From assembly GCF_014697585.1 (NCBI RefSeq), contig NZ_JACJSB010000006.1:109166-173165 (forward strand): 64,000 nt of DNA, given 5' to 3'. The stretch is from Dolichospermum sp. FACHB-1091. GTDB taxonomy: Bacteria > Cyanobacteriota > Cyanobacteriia > Cyanobacteriales > Nostocaceae. Shown here in pieces: positions 26,104-35,693 of this stretch (position 1 is the first letter of the stretch; every line of letters starts with the position of its first letter). The notes under the pieces were generated by a model, which was not told where the DNA came from, ran no database searches, and was given only the letters and a program-made list of their open reading frames with translations. Both the position numbers and the translations under genes were made by a program.

Positions 26104-28632
26104 ATGCGTGCAGTGTTAATGGCAGGTGGGTCGGGAACGCGGTTGCGTCCTTTGACTTGTGATTTACCCAAACCCATGGTTCCGATCTTAAATCGTCCTA
26201 TTGCTGAACATATCATCAATCTTCTTAAAGGACATCAGATTTATGAAGTAATTGCTACATTACATTATCTACCAGATGTTCTCCGTGATTACTTCCAAGA
26301 TGGTAGTGATTTTGGTGTACAAATGACCTATGCTATTGAAGAAGACCAGCCTTTAGGAACAGCAGGTTGTGTAAAAAATATTGCTGAACTTTTGGATGAA
26401 ACCTTTTTAGTGATTAGCGGTGATAGTATCACAGATTTTGATTTGACTGCGGCCATTGAATTTCATCAACAAAAACAATCAAAAGCGACTTTAATATTAA
26501 CCCGTGTGCCTAACCCCATCGAATTTGGTGTGGTAATTACAGATACCGAAGGACGTATTAACCGATTTTTAGAAAAACCTTCTACCAGTGAAATTTTTTC
26601 TGATACCGTCAATACTGGAACTTATATTTTAGAACCAGAAGTTTTAGATTATTTACCAGAACATACTGAATGCGACTTTTCTAAAGATTTATTTCCCTTA
26701 CTACTAGCTAAAAATGAGCCAATTTACGGTTATGTTGCTGAGGGATATTGGTGTGATGTAGGTCACTTAGATGCCTACCGTGAAGCCCAGTATAATGCCT
26801 TAGAAAGGAAAGTTTTGCTCAAAGTAAGTTATCCAGAAATTTCCCCTGGTTTATGGGTAGGACAAAATACTTATATTGATCCTACAGCCAAAATTGACAC
26901 CCCAGCGGTAATTGGTAATAATTGCCGAATTGGTGCAAGAGTACAAATTGAAAATGGAACAGTGATTGGTGATAATGTGACAATTGGTGCTGATGCCCAT
27001 CTAAAAAGACCAATTATTTGGAATGGAGCAATCATTGGCGATGAAGCCCATTTATCGGCTTGTGTAATCGCTCGTGGTACTCGTGTAGACAAACGCGCCC
27101 ACGTTTTAGAAGCGGCTGTAGTGGGTTCATTATCCACCGTGGGAGAAGAAGCGCAAATTAGTCCTGGTGTGCGAGTTTGGCCGAGCAAAAAAATTGAGTC
27201 CGGCGCTATTCTCAATATTAATCTGATTTGGGGAAATACCGCCCAACGGAACTTATTTGGACAGCGAGGAGTACAGGGATTAGCCAATATTGATATTACC
27301 CCAGAGTTTGCGGTCAAATTGGGTGCTGCCTATGGTTCAACCTTAAAACCGGGTTCAATAGTTACCGTTTCCCGTGACCAACGCAATGTTTCCCGCATGG
27401 TGACACGCTCTTTAATTGCTGGTTTAATGTCTGTAGGTGTAGATGTGCAAAACCTGGATACTACAGCTATTCCCATCGCCCGGACGGTGATCCCCACAAT
27501 GTCCGTAGCGGGGGGTATTCATGTGCGAGTACACCCAGAACGCCGTGATTATATCTTAATTGAATTTATGGATTTTAAGGGCATTAATATCTCTAAAGCC
27601 CAAGAAAAGAAAATTGAGGGGGCCTATTTTAAAGAAGATATGCGTCGTTCCCAAAGTCATGAAATTGGTGATGTCATATATTCTAGCCAATTGATGGATC
27701 GCTACTGCAAGGCCTTTGAGAAATTATTGAATGTGGACACTCTGCGTAACAGTCGGGCAAAAGTGGTCATTGACTATGTTTACGCCGTGTCTGGGGCAAT
27801 TTTACCGCAAATGCTAGATAAATTTGGGGCTGATGCGGTGGTATTAAATGCTAGTTTGAATAAAACGGCAATTTCTAACGCTGACCGAGAATTACTATTA
27901 ACTCAATTAGGCCACGTTGTCGAGGCTGTAAATGCTAACTTTGGGGTACAAGTATCAGCTAATGGGGAACAACTAATTTTAGTTGATGAATCGGGTTTTC
28001 CCATTCGTGGTGAAATGTTAACCGCTTTGATGGTTGATATGATGTTAACTGCTAACCCTAGAAGTTCCGTCGTTGTTCCCGTTCATGCTTCTAGTGCGGT
28101 GGAATTAGTTGCCCATCGTCATGATGGTAATGTAATTAGAACTAAAGCGAATCCGACGGCTTTAATGGAAGCTTGTCAAAAAAATTCTCATGTGGTTTTA
28201 GGTGGTAGTGGGGAAACTGGGTTTATTTTCCCCCAATTACATCCAGGATTTGATTCCATGTTCTGTATAGCCAAGCTGATTGAAATGTTAACCATTCAAG
28301 AGCGATCGCTGGCAACCGTACGTTCTGAATTACCCCGTGTGATTAATAGAAATTACACCCTTCGCTGTCCCTGGACTGCTAAAGGGGCGTTAATGCGTTA
28401 TTTGGTCGAAACCCACCCCGCTCAAAATTTGGAATTAATTGACGGTGTGAAAATTCGTCAACCCTATGATGACAATTGGCTTTTAATTTTACCAGATGCC
28501 AGTGAGCCTTTGGTTCATCTCTATGTTAACAGCAGCGATCGGGATTGGGTTGATGAAACTCTCAGAGATTACCGTTCCCGTATTCAATATTTTGTCGAAC
28601 GTGAACAGGAGAATTACAGATTGGATATGTAA
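26104..28632 (+). CDS. Nucleotidyltransferase / left-handed beta-helix / degenerate phosphomannomutase fusion
   Basis: 842 aa from the ATG at 26104; a longer in-frame start at 26050 adds residues unlike the family. Residues 1-240 are a nucleotidyltransferase with [18 protein letters not shown] and the DLPKPMVPI motif, as in mannose-1-phosphate guanylyltransferases. Residues about 250-375 are hexapeptide repeats ([20 protein letters not shown]). Residues about 380-842 resemble phosphomannomutase ([20 protein letters not shown]). The usual catalytic TASHNP loop is replaced here by [15 protein letters not shown], and the DGDADR metal site by [12 protein letters not shown]. The mutase part therefore probably lacks normal activity and may be regulatory. 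The family is common in cyanobacteria and annotated as mannose-1-phosphate guanyltransferase; the true sugar is uncertain. Confidence 0.85.
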   Translation: MRAVLMAGGSGTRLRPLTCDLPKPMVPILNRPIAEHIINLLKGHQIYEVIATLHYLPDVLRDYFQDGSDFGVQMTYAIEEDQPLGTAGCVKNIAELLDETFLVISGDSITDFDLTAAIEFHQQKQSKATLILTRVPNPIEFGVVITDTEGRINRFLEKPSTSEIFSDTVNTGTYILEPEVLDYLPEHTECDFSKDLFPLLLAKNEPIYGYVAEGYWCDVGHLDAYREAQYNALERKVLLKVSYPEISPGLWVGQNTYIDPTAKIDTPAVIGNNCRIGARVQIENGTVIGDNVTIGADAHLKRPIIWNGAIIGDEAHLSACVIARGTRVDKRAHVLEAAVVGSLSTVGEEAQISPGVRVWPSKKIESGAILNINLIWGNTAQRNLFGQRGVQGLANIDITPEFAVKLGAAYGSTLKPGSIVTVSRDQRNVSRMVTRSLIAGLMSVGVDVQNLDTTAIPIARTVIPTMSVAGGIHVRVHPERRDYILIEFMDFKGINISKAQEKKIEGAYFKEDMRRSQSHEIGDVIYSSQLMDRYCKAFEKLLNVDTLRNSRAKVVIDYVYAVSGAILPQMLDKFGADAVVLNASLNKTAISNADRELLLTQLGHVVEAVNANFGVQVSANGEQLILVDESGFPIRGEMLTALMVDMMLTANPRSSVVVPVHASSAVELVAHRHDGNVIRTKANPTALMEACQKNSHVVLGGSGETGFIFPQLHPGFDSMFCIAKLIEMLTIQERSLATVRSELPRVINRNYTLRCPWTAKGALMRYLVETHPAQNLELIDGVKIRQPYDDNWLLILPDASEPLVHLYVNSSDRDWVDETLRDYRSRIQYFVEREQENYRLDM

Positions 28633-28929
28633 TTAGGGCTGGCTGAAAAAGTTGTCTGTTAGTCCAGGGAACAGGGAATAGGGAACAGGGAACAGGGAAC
28701 AGTTTTAACTGTTTGGATATTCTCAATTTTCCAAATCCGACAAAGAAAAATGCAATTCATTACCCTAATTAGCGGTATAACTTATGTTTGACATCCAGAC
28801 ACAAAGGAGCAAAAACCCAAAGTTTGAGATTTTAGATCTTCTCATGGTTATTCCCTATTTCCTGGAATAATTTCAGCTTGGGAATACATGGACGGGAACA
28901 GAATAAGATACCGCCAGTCAATTTATAAT
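28633..28929. other. Intergenic stretch with GGGAACAGG minisatellite
   Basis: At about 28669-28701 a GGGAACA/GGGAATA motif recurs five times in tandem. Nothing else recognisable is seen; in particular the 5' half of RNase P RNA (with its GAGGAAAGTCC core) is not here. Confidence 0.6.
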
Positions 28930-29020
28930 AGGACTTACGCACAAGTCACGGAATAATGAACCACGAAGGAGCGAAGATAACGAAGAAAAGAGGGTTTGAG
29001 AGGTATTTTGCGTAAATCCT
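28930..29020. mobile_element. 91-bp inverted-repeat element (MITE-like)
   Basis: Ends AGGACTTACGCA and TGCGTAAATCCT are inverted repeats of 12 with one mismatch. The interior matches, in reverse orientation, that of the element at 53286-53399 (shared CACGGAATAATGAACCACG and AGAGGGTTTGAGAG). It lies 20 bases before the truncated RNase P RNA. Confidence 0.8.
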
Positions 29021-29039
29021 GTATAATTTATTTATTGGT

Positions 29040-29250
29040 TGGTAAGGGTGCAAAGGTGCGGTAAGAGCGCACCAGCAGCGTCGAGAGGCGCTGGCTCGGT
29101 AAACCCCGGTTGGGAGCAAGTCCACAAGGAACTACGGTTGGTCTTTTACCGGTTCGGCTGAAAAGAGCCGCTAGAGGTGTTTGGTAACAAGCTCCCAGAT
29201 AGATAACTGCCCTCGCAAGAGAACAGAACCCGGCTTACTACCGACTCTCT
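29040..29250 (+). ncRNA. rnpB: 3' half of RNase P RNA, truncated copy
   Basis: This 211-base stretch matches from memory the last part of cyanobacterial RNase P RNA. It begins just after the P12 region with GGTAAGGGTGCAAAGGTGCG, followed by the P13/P14 hairpins (GGTGCGGTAAGAGCGCACC and CAGCGTCGAGAGGCGCTGG), GTAAACCCCGGTTGGGAGCA, GCTCCCAGATAGATAACTGC, the conserved GAACAGAACCCGGCTTA (3' strand of P4), and the terminal CCGACTCTCT (3' strand of P1). The hairpin stems stay paired although their bases differ from the Anabaena sequence I remember, so the copy diverged under structural constraint. The 5' half, with GAGGAAAGTCC and the opposite strands of P1 and P4, is absent upstream. The copy cannot work alone and is probably an integration scar or remnant. 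Confidence 0.85.
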
Positions 29251-29389
29251 ATTTTTAAGCGAATTATGGATTTTTTATTTTCCATAGTTCGTTTTTTCAA
29301 TTACTACAGAAAATGAGAGATACTGAAACATTTTAGCTAATGAAATTTTGAATAGAGCTATTTGACAACTTATGACATAATATATAGCT

Positions 29390-30766
29390 ATGGTTATTAA
29401 TATGGACAATAAAATGAACACAAGTAATATAAAATCTTTTTCTGTGTATGGTCTTTTTGGAACAGATGATATACACATTCCTTTTGATGAAAATATAAAG
29501 ATACTAGTTGGTGAAAATGGGATTGGCAAAACTCAAGTCTTAAATCTTTTTTATTATACTTTAACAAGAAATTTTTTTAGACTTGATGAATTCAGTTTTG
29601 ATCAATTGATTTTAGAATTTAATGACAGAAATCCTATTAAAATAGATAAAGCTAGTGTAAATGAATTGACTAAAGGAATTTATGATAATCCCATAGTTAA
29701 GGAATTTATTAATGAGGTTGGTTATTCTGAATTTGAGATGTTAAGAACTCGATTTATACAAATCAAAGGTACTAGAAGAAAATTAGAAATGGAATTTGAA
29801 TATAATCCCAAGTTCAGAAAATATCCTATAACTCATCTATTTCGAGTTTTTGAGCAAGCCGAAATGAATAAGGAAAATTTATCAAACCAATTTTTTAGAA
29901 CCTGTAAAGAGGAAATTGAATCCGGTATTAAAGGTAGTGAGATTATGTATTTTCCAACATACAGACGGGTTGAAGAAGATTTATATAATTTAGGTTACAA
30001 TGATGAGATTTTGAAGCAAGAAAATACACTTATCCAGTTTGGAATGGATGATGTTAAAAAACGTTTTACTCAAATTGAAAGTAAAATTGATAAACTCTTA
30101 AAAGAAGGATTTTCTAAAATTACTTCGGAAATTTTAAGTCAATTAGTAAAAGGATTTGCTCACACAGATAATAATTTTTTAAATAGAATTAATGAAAATG
30201 ATATTGAAATTATTTTAGCAAGAGTTGGTAAAGAATTATCTGAAACTGATAAAAATGAAATTAGAAATAGTGTTAAAAATCAATCATTTGGAAATCCATC
30301 ACTAACTTATATTTTAAAAAAGTTAGTAGAAATATATGATAAACAAAAAGAATTAGATGATTTGGTGAAGAAATTTAAAGACATTTGTAATAAATATTTA
30401 ATCAATAAAAAGGTATTTTATGATGAAAGTGCCATCAAAATATTTATCAAATCAGAAAAAACTGATTCTGAAATTGACTTGAGTAAACTTTCTTCTGGAG
30501 AAAAGCAAATTATTTCTATATTTTCCAAAATATACCTTTCTGAAAGCGACAAAAGATTTATTATACTTTTTGATGAACCGGAATTATCATTATCAATGAT
30601 CTGGCAACAACAATTACTTCCAGATATTATCAATTCAGGAAAATGCGAATTACTTTTAGCAGTAACTCACTCTCCATTTATTTTTGATAATGAACTAGAT
30701 AAATATGCTATTGGATTAGATCAATATATTCAACCTTCAGAAAATTCAAGAAAGATTATAGCCTAA
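29390..30766 (+). CDS. ariA: AriA-like AAA ATPase of a PARIS-type defence system
   Basis: 458 aa. An SMC/OLD-like ATPase: Walker A GENGIGKT (41-48), ABC-type signature LSSGEKQ (367-373), Walker B FIILFDEPE (390-398), and the H-loop THSPF (426-430). A coiled-coil-like insert (about 190-345) lies between. No nuclease domain follows, in contrast to OLD proteins. The partner DUF4435 gene starts in its stop codon (TAATG). AAA_15 ATPase plus DUF4435 is the make-up of PARIS (AriA-AriB), in which the ATPase senses phage anti-restriction proteins and releases the toxic partner. Starts at 29390, 29402 or 29414 are all possible. The gene is clearly more AT-rich than the housekeeping genes around it, consistent with transfer. 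The system assignment is from domains and order, without comparison. Confidence 0.72.
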   Translation: MVINMDNKMNTSNIKSFSVYGLFGTDDIHIPFDENIKILVGENGIGKTQVLNLFYYTLTRNFFRLDEFSFDQLILEFNDRNPIKIDKASVNELTKGIYDNPIVKEFINEVGYSEFEMLRTRFIQIKGTRRKLEMEFEYNPKFRKYPITHLFRVFEQAEMNKENLSNQFFRTCKEEIESGIKGSEIMYFPTYRRVEEDLYNLGYNDEILKQENTLIQFGMDDVKKRFTQIESKIDKLLKEGFSKITSEILSQLVKGFAHTDNNFLNRINENDIEIILARVGKELSETDKNEIRNSVKNQSFGNPSLTYILKKLVEIYDKQKELDDLVKKFKDICNKYLINKKVFYDESAIKIFIKSEKTDSEIDLSKLSSGEKQIISIFSKIYLSESDKRFIILFDEPELSLSMIWQQQLLPDIINSGKCELLLAVTHSPFIFDNELDKYAIGLDQYIQPSENSRKIIA

Positions 30767-31704
30767 TGTCATACTTAGATAAACTCAAACAGAGTCGGAA
30801 TAAATCCCAGGTTGCCTATCAAGAATTTGCCCTGCATACAAGACAAGGTAAAGATGGTTTATTTTGTTTTTTTGAAGGTAAAGATAATGCTTATTATGTG
30901 CCAAGAATCAAGCGTTTTATTAATAATTATTACCCTATCCATTGTGGTGGTAGAGAGAAAGTGTTAGAAGTTTACCAACTTATTACTATTCATAGGGAAT
31001 ATGATAAGTACAAAAAAGCATTTTTCATTGATAGAGATTTTAATAAACCTTTACCACCTCATAACCCACCAATATTTGAAACATCTTGTTATTCAATTGA
31101 AAATTTTTATGTTTCAGTAAATGTTTTCAAAGAAATTATCAAAAATGAATTTCATTTATCAGAGGTTAGTGATCCAGATTTTCAAGTTTGTTTAACTCTT
31201 TTTAAAGATAGACAAGAAGAGTTTCATCAAGCTACAATTTTATTTAATGCTTGGTATGCTTGTTTGATAGAAATTAGAAATACTACAGGAAGAAAAACAG
31301 GTGTAGAACTAGATGATAAATTCCCTAAAGATTTTATTTATTTAACTTTAGACTCAGTTTCGGTAAATTATGACTTGGAAAAAATTAAACAAAAGTTTCC
31401 AAATGCTCCAGAAATTCCAGCAGATACTTTAAATGATAAAATGGAGGAATTTACTAATTGTGAACATGATCAAGTTTTTAGAGGTAAATATGAAATGTGG
31501 TTTTTGTTAATCTTTTTAAGATTAATTTTAATAGACTCTAATAAAAGCAAATTGTTTATCAGCGAAAAATTAAGTTTCGCTTTTAATAATGACTATAGTA
31601 GTCCAAGTCCTATCCTTAGTAATGAACAAGCACTTAAAATATTTAGTGACCATGCTGAAACCCCTGAAAGTTTGAATATTTATTTAATGCAAGTGATAAA
31701 ATAG
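30766..31704 (+). CDS. ariB: AriB-like DUF4435 (Toprim-type) effector of a PARIS-type defence system
   Basis: 312 aa. It shows the acidic residues expected of DUF4435: FFEGKD (35-40), FFIDRDF (86-92, giving D89 and D91), and YSIENFY (109-115). These correspond to the Toprim glutamate, the DxD pair and a following acidic residue; the fold is thought to cleave nucleic acid. In PARIS the AriB effector cuts host tRNA after release by AriA. The C-terminal half is helical without further motifs. The gene overlaps the ATPase by one base, so both are made together. Its last four codons (GTG ATA AAA TAG) are also the first bases of the 125-bp direct repeat that recurs after the next gene. Confidence 0.72.
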   Translation: MSYLDKLKQSRNKSQVAYQEFALHTRQGKDGLFCFFEGKDNAYYVPRIKRFINNYYPIHCGGREKVLEVYQLITIHREYDKYKKAFFIDRDFNKPLPPHNPPIFETSCYSIENFYVSVNVFKEIIKNEFHLSEVSDPDFQVCLTLFKDRQEEFHQATILFNAWYACLIEIRNTTGRKTGVELDDKFPKDFIYLTLDSVSVNYDLEKIKQKFPNAPEIPADTLNDKMEEFTNCEHDQVFRGKYEMWFLLIFLRLILIDSNKSKLFISEKLSFAFNNDYSSPSPILSNEQALKIFSDHAETPESLNIYLMQVIK

Positions 31705-31817
31705 TGTATTATATAGTATATGATTCCCTAGAACAGTAATTACTTACCAGTTCTAATTAAGAAACTGCAAAATATAAACTTAAAACCACTATTCTTTACC
31801 CAGAAATTATTAACTAT
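31693..31817. repeat. 125-bp direct repeat, copy 1
   Basis: It runs from the last codons of ariB (GTGATAAAATAG) to TAACTAT. It is identical to 32793-32917 except for two adjacent bases (AG here, CC there, about 31715-31716). The offset is exactly 1100 bases. Confidence 0.97.
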
Positions 31818-31882
31818 ACATTATAACCTCTTTTGGTCTCTTTTTTTATCTAAGTCCCACCTCAACTCCAGTATACCCCCGA

Positions 31883-32791
31883 ATGTTAATTAAACCTCAA
31901 ATTCAAACTCCAGAAAAATTGCCGTTTTTAGAAAAATTATGTTGGCAAAGAGAAGATATAAAAAATCTTGCTCCTTTAGAAATGCTGAAAATATATGAAC
32001 GAGGGTGGCATTACCGGGGAGTTTTAGGCAACTTGAGCCATACAGAAGCCTTATTTGTGCAACAATTAGCTGAGTATTATCATTCATGGTTAGGAGCAAA
32101 AATGTTTGAAAGGGAATTTCATCAAAAAATTTTAATTGTTCTTCACCAATTAAAGGCTAATTTTTTATTAGAGTGTGGCGCGTATTTTGGCGGTGGGACT
32201 CTGGTTAGTTTAAATCATGGGGAATATAGATTAAGCAAGGATATAGATTTTCTCTGTTCTACTGGTACTGGCTACCGATTACTGCGACAAAAAATAGCTG
32301 AAAATCAATATAATGCCCTTTTTAACACTCAAAATAATCTCAACCTACCCGGAGAAATTAAAGCTGACCAGTACGGAGTAAGGTTTGCCATTGTAGTTGA
32401 TCAAACTCTGATTAAATTTGAGATAATTATGGAAGGACGGATTGAATTGGGAGAAGCAGATTATCCCAGTTGGTCGCCTGTTCCATGCTTAAATCAAATT
32501 GACAGTTTTGCAGAAAAACTTTTAGCTAATTCTGACAGATGGAATGATTCCTCGGTAGAGTCGAGAGATTTAATTGATTTGGCTATTCAAAGGCTCAATT
32601 CTCCTATTCCTCAAGCAGCTATTGAGAAGGCAGAATCAGCTTATCCTGTAATTGAACCTTTAAAAAAAGCGATCGCATTTTTCCAAAATCACCCCAATTA
32701 TCGAGACAAATGTTTTGCAGCTTTGGGAATTGCCGATCCCAGTAAAATTATTGATGGTATTGATTTAATGGCGGCTGATTTAAGACTGTAA
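31883..32791 (+). CDS. AbiEii/AbiGii-type nucleotidyltransferase (putative toxin)
   Basis: 302 aa. Nucleotidyltransferase signature of the DUF1814/AbiEii group: ECGAYFGGGTLVSL with GGGT at 103-106, then RLSKDIDFLC with the catalytic S-x-D-x-D (118-122). Later come FEIIMEGRI and the conserved KLLANSDRWND with SVESRDLIDLAI, which are typical of the family. AbiEii-type toxins modify tRNA acceptor ends and cause growth arrest during phage attack. They are normally paired with an AbiEi antitoxin gene; none is adjacent here. The gene sits between two 125-bp direct repeats and next to PARIS-like and restriction genes. Its activity as a toxin is inferred from family and neighbourhood. Confidence 0.75.
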   Translation: MLIKPQIQTPEKLPFLEKLCWQREDIKNLAPLEMLKIYERGWHYRGVLGNLSHTEALFVQQLAEYYHSWLGAKMFEREFHQKILIVLHQLKANFLLECGAYFGGGTLVSLNHGEYRLSKDIDFLCSTGTGYRLLRQKIAENQYNALFNTQNNLNLPGEIKADQYGVRFAIVVDQTLIKFEIIMEGRIELGEADYPSWSPVPCLNQIDSFAEKLLANSDRWNDSSVESRDLIDLAIQRLNSPIPQAAIEKAESAYPVIEPLKKAIAFFQNHPNYRDKCFAALGIADPSKIIDGIDLMAADLRL

Positions 32792-32792
32792 T

Positions 32793-32917
32793 GTGATAAA
32801 ATAGTGTATTATATCCTATATGATTCCCTAGAACAGTAATTACTTACCAGTTCTAATTAAGAAACTGCAAAATATAAACTTAAAACCACTATTCTTTACC
32901 CAGAAATTATTAACTAT
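32793..32917. repeat. 125-bp direct repeat, copy 2
   Basis: Matches 31693-31817 at all but two positions. It contains a relic of the ariB end (GTGATAAAATAG) directly after the nucleotidyltransferase stop. It runs into the start codon of the restriction-modification gene (ACT ATG), where copy 1 has ACT ATA. Confidence 0.97.
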
Positions 32918-35663
32918 GCCATTAAGCTGGAACGAAATTAAAAGCCGAGCGATCGCATTTTCTCAAGAATGGGAACATGAAACCTCAGAAGATGCAGAAG
33001 CTAAATCATTTTGGGATGGGTTTTTTCATGTTTTTGGTATTTCTCGTCGCAGGGTGGCAACATTTGAACAATCTGTCAAAAAAGCCGATAATAAACAAGG
33101 TTTTATTGATTTACTCTGGAAGGGTATAATTTTAGTAGAACATAAATCTAGGGGGAAAAATCTCGATAAAGCTATGCAGCAAGCCAAAGATTATTTCCCT
33201 GGTTTAAAAGAACATGAATTACCAAAATATATTTTAGTTTCTGATTTCCAAAAATTTAAACTCTACGATTTAGATACTAATATTACCACAGAATTTGAAC
33301 TAAAAGATTTTATTAATCAGGTTCATTTATTCGGTTTTATTGCTGGTTATGAAAAACGCACCTATAAAGATGAAGATCCGGTCAATATCCAAGCCGCTGA
33401 ATTAATGGGTAAACTACATGATAAACTAGAAGCAGTTGGTTATCGAGGTCATGATTTAGAAGTCTATTTAGTGCGGTTACTCTTCTGTTTATTTGCTGAT
33501 GATACAGGCATTTTTGATAAAGGTATTTTTTGGGAATATATTGATTTACATACTAAATCAGATGGTAGTGATTTAGCAATGCACATTGCTTCTATTTTTC
33601 ATACATTAAATACACCACCGGAAAAAAGATTAACAAATTTAGATAGTAATTTGGCTCAGTTTCCCTATGTGAATGGTAAGTTATTTGAGGAGGTTTTACA
33701 ACCGGCTGCTTTTGATAGCAAAATGCGGGAAATGTTTTTAGAAGTTTGTGGTTTTGACTGGGGTAAAATCTCACCGGCTATTTTTGGTTCGATGTTTCAA
33801 GCGGTCATGAATCCCACAGAAAGACGAAATTTAGGCGCTCATTATACCTCGGAAAAAAATATTCAAAAGTTGATTAAACCTCTATTTTTAGATGATTTAT
33901 ATTTAGAGTTGGAAAAGGTCAAAAGTAATCGGGGTAAACTCCAAGAATTACATCAAAAAATCGCTAGTCTTTATTTTCTTGATCCTGCTTGTGGTTGCGG
34001 TAATTTCCTAATTATCACCTATCGGGAATTGCGAGAGCTAGAAATTAAAATTTTGCAAGCATTGAATAAAAATGGACAGCAATTTATTAATATTCAAGAT
34101 ATTATTAAGGTTAATGTAGATCAATTTGCGGGTATTGAATATGATGAATTTGCGGTGCGTGTTGCGGAGGTAGCAATGTGGTTAATTGATCATCAAATGA
34201 ATATTCAGGTTAGTCATGAATTTGGTCAATATTTTTTTAGAGTTCCTTTAACTAAATCTGCGAAAATTGTTCATGGTAATTCATTAAGAATTGATTGGGA
34301 AACCGTTGTCGAGAAGGAAAAGTTAAGTTTCATCTTAGGAAATCCCCCATTTGTTGGTAAACAGCTACAAAATGCAGAACAAAAAGCGGATATGCAATAT
34401 GTTTGTAATAGTATAAAAAATTCAGGTGTTTTAGATTATGTAAGTGCTTGGTATATCAAAGCTGCTCAGTTAATACAAGATACAAATATTCGTTGTGCTT
34501 TTGTGAGTACAAATTCTATATCACAAGGTGAACAAGTTGGGATTATTTGGCAAGAACTTTACAATAATTACAAAATAAAAATACATTTTGCTCATCGTAC
34601 TTTTAGCTGGAGTAATGAAGCTAAAGGTAATGCTGCTGTACATTGTGTAATTATTGGGTTTGGTTTAGAGGATATTGAAAATAAGAGAGTTTTTGATTAT
34701 GTAAATATTAAGGGTGAACCAACAGAGAGGAAAGTTAAAAATATTAATTCATATTTAGTAGAAGGAAACGATTTAATAATTTTAAAAAGAAATCAGCCTA
34801 TTTGTAATATACCAGAAATGCTTAAAGGTAGCCAACCTACAGATGGAGGAAACCTTTTAATGACTGAGGAAGAAAAGGTAGAATATGTCATTCAAGAACC
34901 ATCTGGAGAAAAATTTATTAAACTATTTATTTCTGCTGATGAATTTCTTAATGGTAAAAAACGTTGGTGTTTTTGGCTGAAAGATATTCAACCTCATGAA
35001 TTAAAAAAATTGCCATTATTGTCTGATAGAGTCAGTAAAGTTAGAAAAATGAGATTATCAAGTACAAAACAATCAACGGTAAAATGGGCAGATTTTCCTA
35101 CATTGTTTACTGAAAATAGACAACCTGATACTGATTATTTACTTGTACCTCGTGTTTCATCCGAGAATCGAAAATATATCCCAATAGGATTTTTTGAGAG
35201 TAGTGTAATTGCCAGTGATAGTTGTATTACTATACCTAATGCTACTCTCTATTTATTTGGTATTCTCACTTCAGAAATGCACATTACATGGGTAAAATAT
35301 GTATGTGGAAGATTAAAAAGTGATTATCGCTATTCCAATACCATCGTTTATAATAACTATCCCTTTCCTGAAAACGTCAATGATAAGCAAAAACAGAAAG
35401 TAGAAATAGCCGCGCAAGCAGTATTAGACACCAGAGCAAAATATCCTGAGAGTAGTTTAGCTGATTTGTATGATCCCTTGACAATGCCACCAGACCTAGT
35501 CAAAGCCCATCAAATATTAGATAAAGCCGTAGACTTATGTTATCGTCCCCAGCCCTTTGTCAGTGAATTAAATCGAATCGAATTTTTATTTAGTCAATAT
35601 GAAGCCTTAAATGCTCCCTTACTCAAACCAGAGAAAAAGAAAAGAACGAAAAAAAGCAGTTAA
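32916..35663 (+). CDS. MmeI-like type IIL/IIG restriction-modification enzyme
   Basis: 915 aa, almost the length of MmeI (919). N-terminal nuclease: D65 in FIDLLWKG and E75-x-K77 in ILVEHKS, a PD-(D/E)xK-like triad. A helical connector follows (about 130-330), with SMFQAVMNPTERRNLGAHYT before the methyltransferase. Methyltransferase: motif I LDPACGCGNF (355-364) and catalytic NPPF (476-479), that is adenine-N6 modification. The remaining part (about 600-915) contains the target recognition domain and a helical tail with RLKSDYRYSNTIVYNNYPFP. One chain cuts and methylates, so no partner is needed. The start codon lies in the last bases of the direct repeat, suggesting that its promoter is in the repeat. 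All key residues are present, so it is probably active. Confidence 0.82.
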   Translation: MPLSWNEIKSRAIAFSQEWEHETSEDAEAKSFWDGFFHVFGISRRRVATFEQSVKKADNKQGFIDLLWKGIILVEHKSRGKNLDKAMQQAKDYFPGLKEHELPKYILVSDFQKFKLYDLDTNITTEFELKDFINQVHLFGFIAGYEKRTYKDEDPVNIQAAELMGKLHDKLEAVGYRGHDLEVYLVRLLFCLFADDTGIFDKGIFWEYIDLHTKSDGSDLAMHIASIFHTLNTPPEKRLTNLDSNLAQFPYVNGKLFEEVLQPAAFDSKMREMFLEVCGFDWGKISPAIFGSMFQAVMNPTERRNLGAHYTSEKNIQKLIKPLFLDDLYLELEKVKSNRGKLQELHQKIASLYFLDPACGCGNFLIITYRELRELEIKILQALNKNGQQFINIQDIIKVNVDQFAGIEYDEFAVRVAEVAMWLIDHQMNIQVSHEFGQYFFRVPLTKSAKIVHGNSLRIDWETVVEKEKLSFILGNPPFVGKQLQNAEQKADMQYVCNSIKNSGVLDYVSAWYIKAAQLIQDTNIRCAFVSTNSISQGEQVGIIWQELYNNYKIKIHFAHRTFSWSNEAKGNAAVHCVIIGFGLEDIENKRVFDYVNIKGEPTERKVKNINSYLVEGNDLIILKRNQPICNIPEMLKGSQPTDGGNLLMTEEEKVEYVIQEPSGEKFIKLFISADEFLNGKKRWCFWLKDIQPHELKKLPLLSDRVSKVRKMRLSSTKQSTVKWADFPTLFTENRQPDTDYLLVPRVSSENRKYIPIGFFESSVIASDSCITIPNATLYLFGILTSEMHITWVKYVCGRLKSDYRYSNTIVYNNYPFPENVNDKQKQKVEIAAQAVLDTRAKYPESSLADLYDPLTMPPDLVKAHQILDKAVDLCYRPQPFVSELNRIEFLFSQYEALNAPLLKPEKKKRTKKSS

Positions 35664-35693
35664 TTCTTTAGTTTTTCAATAAAACAGAAAGAT

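Noticed and set aside
26871..27317. 148-codon open frame on the minus strand
   Set aside because: Shadow of the hexapeptide repeat region of the nucleotidyltransferase fusion.
28633..28929. Missing 5' half of RNase P RNA upstream of the truncated copy
   Set aside because: I looked for GAGGAAAGTCC and the P1 5' strand; only a chance ATACCGCC resembles the RNA, so the half is not there.
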